Part shown: piece after piece, positions 36,001 through 39,835 of the stretch
How positions within the stretch are numbered: the stretch's first letter is position 1
How the letters are laid out: every line of letters starts with the position of its first letter
Virus record (IMG/VR): IMGVR_UViG_3300010158_000153
Span: 1 to 39,835 of that record
Length of the DNA: 39,835 nt
Reading direction: 5' to 3' (one strand)
Origin: a virus
The notes under the pieces: model-generated
Databases searched by the model: none
What the model was told of the DNA's origin: nothing
Seen by the model: only the letters and a program-made list of their open reading frames with translations
Program-made: the position numbers and the translations under genes

Positions 36001-36464
36001 GTATTAACTGTGTTAACTGTGCCGCTAGTTGATGTGGGACTAAATCCAGCTAACGTAATAGTTGAACCAACTAAGAATGGTTGAACAATTTGTGCGGCAT
36101 AGGTAATAGTAGCAGTACCGCTATTAACTGTAATTCCAGTTGCAGTTATTGAAGCTGTTGCAGTTGCACTTGTATGACCAGTCGTAGCCTGATATATTAC
36201 ACCACCGTATAATGCTAAATCGCCTAGGTTATAAACTGTACCGTTTAACCATGTTCCACGCCATTGTGAACCATCTGCTATTAAATTCCACAATGATGGA
36301 TTTGCATTTAAATCTGTAGCAAATGCACTTGATGCTGTATTGGATATTACACAGATATAAGTTTTTCCACCTACTGTAACAATGTCATCAACTACATACG
36401 CTGTGCTGGCTGACCAGGTACCTTGGTATACTGGTTTAATTCTGCCTAGTTTATATTCTGCCAT
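24063..36464 (-). CDS. Giant mosaic tail fibre/adhesin (4133 residues)
   Basis: One uninterrupted frame. Residues 1-900: N-terminal EYKLGRIKPVYQGTW, as in cyanophage fibres, then about seven W-x-Y-x-GD-x-V-x-Y-x-G-x-Y modules (for example LGDVVSYGGNTY) resembling carbohydrate-binding CBM5/12 repeats. At 931 LVYVATSGSD, then KPWQSIRYACQQI, opens a pectate-lyase-like beta-helix, continued by KTGTYNEILPINVPSYTAL near 1310 and RNASGIRNMTMTGL near 2581. Residues about 1090-2570 contain a repeated helical element (YDLxYGGN type). About 3160-3690 holds YGxGxFVA beta-propeller-like repeats. The C-terminal 190 residues (HDFLYIGTG, STDQDGNFNVGNLFGVQQ, VPTQKAIKSY) recur in the next gene. Many YYV-linked beta-modules fill the gaps. 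Function is inferred as host surface binding. AGAGGA and a perfect late box precede the start. Confidence 0.85.
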   Translation of the reverse strand: MAEYKLGRIKPVYQGTWSASTAYVVDDIVTVGGKTYICVISNTASSAFATDLNANPSLWNLIADGSQWRGTWLNGTVYNLGDLALYGGVIYQATTGHTSATATASITATGITVNSGTATITYAAQIVQPFLVGSTITLAGFSPTSTSGTVNTVNTTFTVVTCSTTQVTFALTGTYTSSTLGTVSGPSQLGLENSQYNAVTVSAIGANGTFTCASTTLNVGMAVVISGTNGGTGTINGSASGNGTYYIIATNGLGTGFTLSATQGGPSIATTSGTPSGLTVVIEYWVPYSSNINWIGAWTTNTRYKLNDLVSYGGYTYVCSAGHVSANTATLGLENDQSKWTTFNAGVYYQGAWSASSVRYRVNDVVTYGADLWICTTAHTSSASFASANFSLFVSGFEFLNSWSSSTSYVLGDVVSYGGNTYTAIANNSGQIPSTSILSWAPFTTGLTFAGQWTTSPSGIQTGQTGYRIGDVVTVDGYTYLALADNAVQTVTATATTNPTATMPLTTISSSGALVIGGTVTGTVAVGMYLSGGGLTTNTYYITGGSGTNWTTNYTGTAIASTTITGTNNLVSLPSITLTAASATGGTATLTYATQTAIPFVAGQYITVANVTPAGFNGTYVVTGTPSTTQVQYALVGTLTGSVFGTVAGTTNNLVPGLPITFGSALGTLTTTQQYYVGYIPNSTTFTVSTTSGGAPATVTASTANTTLGTTNPKPPFATYWAQLNSGIKWNPSYNTYSGLSATNVTGTGSGAQFTVLAKNTTYTVTVTSGGTGYSSTTGSNTIKILGTSLGGLSPANDLTMTINTVSGGVIQTGGVTVTGISVTWATGVTYVAGDTILWGVSTYICILAHISGFTSTSNPSSSTNNRPDVDTTGFYWNLLASGTEQAVLTTQGDMFYYGANGPTRLPIGTDGQILRVNNNAPAWQYYGQINNLVYVATSGSDVTTAGQGTTVDKPWQSIRYACQQIEDGYLNPNTKFLLTANKQFMVKEVSNYINFTYSFNITGTSSTTLTVGGSSTTAQTTTANMYSGMPITFSTAGGSNIQVGTVYYVAQVINGTSFSIATSYALSQVPTAFTVGTGTAMVGTYNYQLSKTERDAGLVIQGLIFDIARNGTYQTTTNVQSYFTSNGATFVSGVNSYDVTPFNSALNYLANTLVTNVLANTAPSTIYQTTLNPAITTTGASGTGTVATITYSGSAFVVGSFVTVAGVTPLAYNGTWQVTASSSGSVSFLSSTTGSQTVAGTVQTEKAKQQINATYTAESGTLTKAQTLIGYLTSCLSAGTTNNVLPTVINPVTTISIKTGTYNEILPINVPSYTALVGDELRSTVVQPFPADPVLATVVPKAIVALNRIKALIPNLMSNTTITPTTGNTTAQVTNLPAASTGSSTAIANLQTSFNIVYQLVANGLGSEPVIVMPQPTGYSAATITNTAYATTTGGNSTGATTGYANAFAQIRQNYNFLITETLVYLIANPGSSGFTGQAGQYNLGVRDITYILDSVLYDLTYGGNTQSLIAGGAYYSLNILQITSAQSAAYQQALGRLKSAIITVAQGSAFTATAGNNVVQVIAGGTGSAAAGNFAADRVQNVINWIANGAADATVAPYIGAQSIALQTAYNTVAAQNSNIASDAQYWVYKYYQSVTYNNPTTINRDAGLIATYTAYDMIFGSNFNAIQIGRAFNRGNTSATTLRSASSGQLAPTLSVINFMYYKMKQIAASGAVAQIQTTIDDVTAYMQGGPAAPPQIAWPQPALSTIVSNTIVSGGTTYTSVSGTTLSGGGSSAVFTIVRAYNGNGYYNYTITPTTPGSSYTTNSLIKILGTSIGGLSPVNDIIIRVTQVNAGAIQYATYSDTSAAAGMFEANRAFLIAEAVAYFTTNYSSLVSNPNYSLAKTQRDMGYILDGIHYDLVYGGNWASQTAGMAYYSALYGTQISAGFGAAFAATINYVSTLAQQVVVNTTVASPLQATSPQVLQVGAGLYGVSTHAATLAQLFVTVTAIVTNGLTTGVPTATIVTISGTNTFPTGTTTNTITNTNGTAVTITSGSYIQGTPFVTGVGITTSSGLAASTTYYVAATTTASTTVTLATTLANALAGTAITFTGGSTAISNGQVTVGSANHGLSAGDMIIPQSTSNGLVSTIIGSTVTPYYVISTGLTTTQFQLSASYNGTAISTFTNGTGLTLAVQTINMPQLNTASTTALAAWSAVSGSVATYQTNVVNYINTNYTAFVYLSAYTQRDVFNVTLAMFLDTLLGSNFATIQAGRAYNRSQDYKLQGYELTVTTAALNYLQTLVATTLSSSTYLAQLTSATNNINTIITYLGTSQYVQPAVNGTVTYNNTLGIIEGAEILRANIPFLQNEVTAYYTSLYTYSVSSTATSTNIITTGSAHSFVVNDPVQFLPTTVTTTATASNASNEITLNSLTGIVVGGSVVFGSNFGNMIAGTVYYVVSATAGKITVSTSSAVGALFTTGVTSAVSISTIYTGFVSGNLVAGTTYYVASVPSTTTFTVTTTEGFTNVNTGTTGTPLALQAVSTPAFNATYYAPKDLTQTDIGYYLNAIVYDLQYTGNYRSLRYAQVLLNSVTGSATSNFFLVRNASGIRNMTMTGLTGYLSTASVTFGTKRPTGGAYTSLDPGFGPNDSNAWIYGRSCYVQNCTMFGYAVYGAKVDGALHSGGYHSMVANDYTCIIGDGIGWMTTGAGSLSELVSVFNYYSYAGYMAELGGRIRATNGNSSYGVYGVVAEGVDTTEIALYANLNNRANQAYITNVVTDSTTQILRVEYANAGSSYSNSVPSISGSGYNASAFQDEFRDAALFETRLIDLNNGNGTGGSSYVTATNVGQITTNNYSITIAATDTALSNAYNGDRVQLTAGTGVGQYANILSYANSTKVALVIRDSIAPFVVTATTTATATLSTSSIAVTTGILTVGTVSGTIAVGMFLTGGSIAAGVYITANISGSGAGSTWQTNTTIAQSSTTITATQNTLTVSSTANMYNGMPIFIGTAVAGLSALSPYYVQGIYATGFTLASGATVTASNANIVSVTTTTASTISVTATSTVNNLITATNTLTAGQALTFGTAFNGVDTGTTYFVNTTNLSGSSFAISTTPFSGTTVTITATGSTSSTGTIGTAVYAGGWDHVVPGTAIQSQLDLTSAYIIEPRISYSAPGYLATARTITSAAYGALAYGAGRFVATNTSGTTTQYSINGTSWSAGGALPSSQTWNNVIYGGGQGAIATAIIGGFGGTGAVLTAVVGTGTSATQIVSVNVINGGYNYLTPPSIVFVSSSGSGATATCTVLNGAITTVTMTINGSGYTSAPTVTANTSIISSITMNKWGQNYFSAPTVTIAQPQGLTPSAYPISATATNGTYYQTSAGRIYLCTQTGTTSSTVPVFDYNTASGYTNVVNGGVTLTYVATQAAATPVYSNGGVTSLTLTNIGYGYNSVPAVTVTDSSAVFLAMATNASTGTYFAYNTPTAISSSWTQLGNGSGNAYIPQLNLYGLAYGNGIYVAVGGTGGTASAASSGSPLLASGWISRTLTALSVGYYSAVAYGAGGSASGTFIAINYNGNITSTSSNGTTWVAGGTLPSSTTWTSIAYGNNKFVALAATGAVAYTVNYGTSWIANPSCAGTVASTLSSTYTWTKVSYGQGLFFAIAQGGVAATSPDGVVWTIRAMSASTNWSAIAFGNLSNISSSYIGAQPIWAAVSSTSGTAATSIRTGAQPLGRMKVASNAVTEVRIIEPGGGFAKGNVSATTSSTNVITVDDTTGLSTSLANNQPVEFSVASGGLTLNTTYYVIGSSIVANTSFQVTATAGSTTPVVLTTTVPVGMTYTAGPVATQFDPNKVNTAPIRVRMGDGALGNPSFTNRGLNNATATANTAGDGYADIYQNSSYINVNNVYAIPTAGANVQFASITGSNQWYKLVTVSNILGVTGNYSATFQINPALSTLLAPPNNNLITTRLKYSQVRLTGHDFLYIGTGNQTQTNYPNVIPGNAIQANQSYATGGGRVFFTSTDQDGNFNVGNLFGVQQSTGTATLNASAFALSGLQSLTLGNLSVGVGSATITSFSTDPYFTANSDSVVPTQKAIKSYITAQIGGGSSSLNVNTLTSGQIYIANNTISNTTGNQIIVSSKMTFTGGIDGAPVALAFFGQR
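28780..33195 (-). repeat. Internal helical repeat in the giant fibre (RD...YDL.YGGN type)
   Basis: Six related elements are visible at about 33120-33195, 31930-32005, 31431-31530, 30735-30815, 29690-29795 and 28780-28855. Four end in YDLxYGGN-like sequence (QRDMGYILDGIHYDLVYGGN, VRDITYILDSVLYDLTYGGN and two weaker copies). Two end in GSNFxxIQxGRAxNR. They are Leu/Ile/Asp-rich and look helical, unlike the beta-rich remainder. Positions are estimated from the translation. Confidence 0.7.
35610..35830 (-). repeat. Module shared with the tail sheath
   Basis: Residues about 211-281 of the giant fibre read NVGMAVVISGTNGG, GNGTYYIIATNG, TLSATQGGPSIATT and GTPSGLTV. The sheath gene at 130-300 has the same order with LAAGMPVYITGST, AGTYFIIGSP, QLSATKGGVAITTT and GTLSGLTF. 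The match in both sequence and spacing implies common origin. Confidence 0.7.
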
Positions 36465-36484
36465 TTTTTATCATCCTCTGATAG

Positions 36485-36492
36485 TATTTATA
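36485..36492 (-). promoter_or_regulatory. Perfect T4-like late promoter box for the giant fibre
   Basis: The minus strand reads TATAAATA followed by C, an exact match to the T4 late consensus, 20 bases upstream of the ATG and followed by AGAGGA (36474-36479). It lies in the 47-base gap after the preceding fibre gene and probably drives the giant fibre and the genes downstream of it. Confidence 0.75.
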
Positions 36493-36511
36493 TAATTTTC
36501 TTTTCATAGGT

Positions 36512-39500
36512 TTAGCTTCTACGGAACGCATTTCTTGCAAAGAAACCTAAGGCCGCCATATTTCCATCTACACCAATATTGACCAATCCTAGCCCTGGTA
36601 CTTGTCCAAAATAAATCTTTTGTGGCATTTTTACATTGGATCCAGTTGTCCCATTAGGAATGGTCGATCTTATAAAGTTAGGACCTCCAACTACAACTGT
36701 ACCTGCGGTAAGTACTCCGGTAAATGTGTTTGCACCACCTTGACTTAAACGACTAGTTAGATATGTCTTAATAGCCTTTTGTGTTGGAATTACTGCATCG
36801 CTATTAGAGCTAAATGTACTATCAGTACTAAACTGCTGAATAACAACACTAGATCCGCCAACACTAATACCGCCTAAACTCAATGTACTCAATCCTGATA
36901 ATCCAAACTGACTAGCACTTAATGTAACAATACCAGTAGCTTGTTGAACGCCAAACAAACTTCCAACTTTAAAGTTACCATCTTGGTCAGTACTAGTATA
37001 GAATACACGACCATAGTTTGCTTCAACTGTTTGATTATTAGGATACGAATTTGCATTACTGGTTAACGGATATTGCGAGTTAGGCAAATCTCCTGAACCA
37101 ATATATAAAAAGTCATGATTGGTTAGTCGGGCTTGACTGTATTTTGTACGAATACTAACTACTGTACCATTGGCGGTTGCGTTAGCTACAGAGATTGCGG
37201 GACTTACTGCCACATTGGCTTCATAATTAGGAGCCGTTGTTCCGAAGACAGGGTATGCACTTGTAATTTTATAAATCTGACTTACACCTGTAATAGTTAA
37301 GTTGTCACCCGGACTCGGTAATCGAGATAGGTTATTTAAAATTACAGTTAATCCTGTCTGGTATTGATCTGCATAACCAGCTCCTGACACTAACACAACA
37401 GTTGAACTACTGTTGTAGCCATTTCCTCTGTTGATAAATGTAGGACTACTTAATGCACCGTTTCCAATCCTTGCTGTTACTTGAACGTTTGTTGTAACAT
37501 TTGGGTCTGTAACTATAAGTGTAGCGGACGAGAAACTTCCGCCTAAGCTACTAGTAACTAACCCAGACCCTACTTCCCACTCACTAATACTACTAATGAT
37601 TCCCGAACTAACCGATGCGCGGCCTTTGGTTCTACATCCTGCACTGATAATACTTCCTGAAGAGGATCCCGTTAATGTTGGTATAACTCCAAAATATGTA
37701 CTAGTAATCCCAAATGCTGTTGCAGAGCCGTATGGTTGGGATGCAACTGTTTGGCGGTCCCATTGTAAACAATCTTCGCTGGTATACGCAACTGTTGATC
37801 CAGAATTCAATGCTGTAAATACACCTTGACCGTATGTTACTACAGTTGAAGTGATAGCAATATTGCTACTATACCAGGTAAATCCGTTTGTACTATATGC
37901 AGGTACAGAAGATGTGCTAGATACTGCCACGAATGTTTGTTGGCCAAATGCAATGCTTGACCAATTGGTAGAACTTGGCATAGTGCTTATAGTCCAAACA
38001 CTACCATTTGTACTATATGCCGATACATTGCTCGTAGCAGAAAAGAATACATACGTTCCAGCGCCCTGGGCAGTGAACGGGTTACTAAACGTAATAGTAT
38101 TAGTGCCTGTATTAACATTAGTTACTGTGGTGTTTACAGGCAAACCTGTTCCGTATGCATACTGTCCATTAGCTATATTAGTGGTGCTACTGACCACCAT
38201 GGTGTTATAAGTAGTTAGACCAACAGGAGCCTGTGCGCCGCTTACAAAGTTTGATGTCGTAACCGGTGTTCCGTTATTTGAAACTGCAACAAATGTTCCG
38301 TTACCGTATGTAACGTTTGACCAGTTAGCAGAACCGTCTGCACTTGTTATACTAGTACTCAAATTAGGGCCGTCAAGGTGTAACAATGCCAACGTGTAAG
38401 GATCGCTAATAAAAGCTGTTGTACTTGGGGTGAAAGTTGTTGTATATCTTCCAATATTTTTACTAATTCTCAACTCATCGTGATATCCGGTGAATAAGCT
38501 GGCACCAGTCTGATTAGCACCTATTGTTATTGGACCTTGAATGTAATTGTTACTATCAGAATATGTGCTACCTGATTGTGTTCCGTTAACCCACAAAGTT
38601 GTTGATCCACTAGTTCTTGATACAGCAATATGTGTCCATGTGGTTGGTGGTACTGGCGAAGATCCAGTAATAACTACAGAACCGTTTACATAAAATACTG
38701 GTACATAAGTGGTATTTAAATATACAGTAGGGCTAACTGACGGTGAGCCGGTTGGTCTGAGATCTATCAATATCTGGTTAGCGCCAGCATTACCGATTCG
38801 ATAGAACCAACCTTCTATCGTAAAATCTCCAGTGCCGAGTGTATAATCTGTACTAGACGGAGATGATACATAAGTGTTAGTTGTTCCGTCTAAGTATAGT
38901 GATGTTGAACCAATTTTAACCTGTGTGGTACTTAATCGAGCATTTCCTGTTGCGGTGAATACTCGAGTACTTGAGACATACGAAGCTGTCCAAGTGACCC
39001 CGTAGTCAGTACTGTATGCTGTTGCATTGTTACCAATACCGTTTGCAATAATTACAAATATTCCGTTACCGTAAGCAATTTTTGACCAAGTGTTTGTACT
39101 AGGCAATGCAAAACTTCTCCAGCCAAGGCCGCCCGACTTGCTTACAAATGCAAGATTTGAAGCAGTTGCTATTGCAACCCAATATCCGTTGCCGTATGCA
39201 ATACCAGTCCATGCGTTTGATGATGGTAATGCTATCGAGCTCCAAGTTTGGCCGTCAGCAGATCCTGCTCCAGTTTGTCCAAGGCTTGGCAGTGCAATCC
39301 AATAGTTTCCACCGTACCCCATTGCTGAATAACTTGCTCCGCCTTGTAATGCAACTGCGCTAGTGTATGTGCTTTGTTGGAATGCTGGTGGACTATATAT
39401 TAATCTTGGTTCGATAAAGTACACTGAAGTATTGTCTAAGACTGACAGTATTGGTGTCCCTGGATTGATATGATCCCATCCCACTGCCGCTATATTCATA

Positions 39501-39835
39501 GAGCCAGTCTTGGTTAATAATCCAAACGGGGTAGCACTTGTAGATGTACCTGATACAGTGCCAGTGCTAGCTGACACAGCAAATGTGGTCCCAGTTGATG
39601 ACGGAATTGATTGAACATAATAAGTTTGACCAATTACTACATTTCCAAACAAGCTAGTTGAGAATGTAGCTGTCATTGCGCCAGTAACACTCAATGTTAA
39701 TGTCTTAACGGCATTGGTACTGGAACCAATCATAGTCCCAGACGACCCTGACAATGTAAACGATGTACCGCAAGTTCTTGCAGTCATAACACCTGCACCG
39801 CCGTTCATAGTGACTGCGCCGCCACCCGGAGTTTG
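36512..39835 (-). CDS. Large LamG-containing tail fibre protein (5' end outside window)
   Basis: The frame is open to the right edge; the ATG at 39808 is preceded in frame by QTPGGGAVT, so the true start lies outside. The 1107 residues seen contain: YGNGYWVAI/YGNGIFVII repeats (about 150-290) of beta-propeller type; a LamG-like sugar-binding sandwich at about 295-490 (TGDFTIEGWFYR, TTWTHIAVSR, YHDELRISKNIGRY, ALLHLDG); more YGNGTFVAV and FGQQTFVAV repeats (about 500-690); and a C-terminal block from about 895 (ARLTNHDFLYIGSG, STDQDGNFKVGSLFGVQQ, VIPTQKAIKTY) homologous to the giant fibre's end. It closes with GFFARNAFRRS. Probably a second host-recognition fibre. A YYVQSIPSSTGTTFAV module matches those in the giant fibre. 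Confidence 0.8.
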   Translation of the reverse strand, partial: QTPGGGAVTMNGGAGVMTARTCGTSFTLSGSSGTMIGSSTNAVKTLTLSVTGAMTATFSTSLFGNVVIGQTYYVQSIPSSTGTTFAVSASTGTVSGTSTSATPFGLLTKTGSMNIAAVGWDHINPGTPILSVLDNTSVYFIEPRLIYSPPAFQQSTYTSAVALQGGASYSAMGYGGNYWIALPSLGQTGAGSADGQTWSSIALPSSNAWTGIAYGNGYWVAIATASNLAFVSKSGGLGWRSFALPSTNTWSKIAYGNGIFVIIANGIGNNATAYSTDYGVTWTASYVSSTRVFTATGNARLSTTQVKIGSTSLYLDGTTNTYVSSPSSTDYTLGTGDFTIEGWFYRIGNAGANQILIDLRPTGSPSVSPTVYLNTTYVPVFYVNGSVVITGSSPVPPTTWTHIAVSRTSGSTTLWVNGTQSGSTYSDSNNYIQGPITIGANQTGASLFTGYHDELRISKNIGRYTTTFTPSTTAFISDPYTLALLHLDGPNLSTSITSADGSANWSNVTYGNGTFVAVSNNGTPVTTSNFVSGAQAPVGLTTYNTMVVSSTTNIANGQYAYGTGLPVNTTVTNVNTGTNTITFSNPFTAQGAGTYVFFSATSNVSAYSTNGSVWTISTMPSSTNWSSIAFGQQTFVAVSSTSSVPAYSTNGFTWYSSNIAITSTVVTYGQGVFTALNSGSTVAYTSEDCLQWDRQTVASQPYGSATAFGITSTYFGVIPTLTGSSSGSIISAGCRTKGRASVSSGIISSISEWEVGSGLVTSSLGGSFSSATLIVTDPNVTTNVQVTARIGNGALSSPTFINRGNGYNSSSTVVLVSGAGYADQYQTGLTVILNNLSRLPSPGDNLTITGVSQIYKITSAYPVFGTTAPNYEANVAVSPAISVANATANGTVVSIRTKYSQARLTNHDFLYIGSGDLPNSQYPLTSNANSYPNNQTVEANYGRVFYTSTDQDGNFKVGSLFGVQQATGIVTLSASQFGLSGLSTLSLGGISVGGSSVVIQQFSTDSTFSSNSDAVIPTQKAIKTYLTSRLSQGGANTFTGVLTAGTVVVGGPNFIRSTIPNGTTGSNVKMPQKIYFGQVPGLGLVNIGVDGNMAALGFFARNAFRRS

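Noticed and set aside
24063-36464. CRISPR-like or satellite DNA repeats
   Set aside because: The repetition is at protein level (Thr/Gly/Ser codons and domain copies), with no constant repeat and spacer lengths.
24063-39835. Many plus-strand open frames of 60-145 codons antisense to the fibre genes (e.g. 25144-25581, 37851-38210)
   Set aside because: Their Val/Pro/Leu-rich translations are the mirror of Thr/Asn/Gly-rich coding on the other strand; no ribosome sites and no recognisable domains.
1-39835. tRNA genes, integrase, attachment sites, insertion sequences
   Set aside because: No cloverleaf-like sequence, recombinase motif or terminal inverted repeats noticed; non-coding space is too small to hold most of these.

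Overview
The window is a stretch of a large, AT-rich, T4-like (contractile-tail) phage genome of the marine cyanomyovirus/pelagimyovirus type. The evidence is a set of recognisable T4-family virion proteins: tail sheath gp18, neck proteins gp13 and gp14, and sheath terminator gp15. There is also a dNMP kinase, a small HNH protein, a GroES-like co-chaperonin and very large Thr/Ser/Gly-rich fibre proteins of the cyanophage type. Several genes are preceded by TATAAATA/CTAAATA-like late promoter boxes. No photosynthesis gene, integrase, tRNA or CRISPR array is visible, so the host cannot be named. Coding density is near 100 percent and no gene-free stretch reaches 300 bases.

Layout. (1) 1-7407, tail and neck module with mixed strands: gp18 (-, runs off the left edge), HNH-like protein (+), dNMP kinase (-, with its own sigma70-type promoter), gp13 (-), then divergently gp14, gp15 and a NUDIX hydrolase (+). 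(2) 7463-19422, a 12-kb plus-strand operon that starts with a perfect TATAAATA box and a GroES gene. It continues with eight different 2-oxoglutarate/Fe(II) oxygenase-like genes, three paralogous genes of unknown function, and three flavin-dependent halogenase-like genes (two with the full signature residues, one degenerate). Neighbouring genes are mostly joined by ATGA or TAATG junctions or gaps of a few bases, and the operon ends at a hairpin terminator. (3) 19383-39835, a convergent minus-strand fibre module: one hypothetical protein, three tandem C1q-like fibre paralogues, two small structural proteins, a 4133-residue mosaic fibre, and a second large LamG-containing fibre that runs off the right edge.

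How it may work together: the tail and fibre genes build the contractile tail and adsorption apparatus. The oxygenase/halogenase operon looks like a late-expressed chemical tailoring island placed between tail and fibre genes. Its substrate is unknown. Candidates are the phage's own fibre proteins, or host proteins and metabolites. This island is the strongest candidate for an undescribed system. Secondary points are beta-repeat modules shared by the tail sheath and the giant fibre, a terminator lying inside an open reading frame (a predicted non-stop mRNA), and strand reshuffling of the normally collinear gp13-gp14-gp15...gp18 block.
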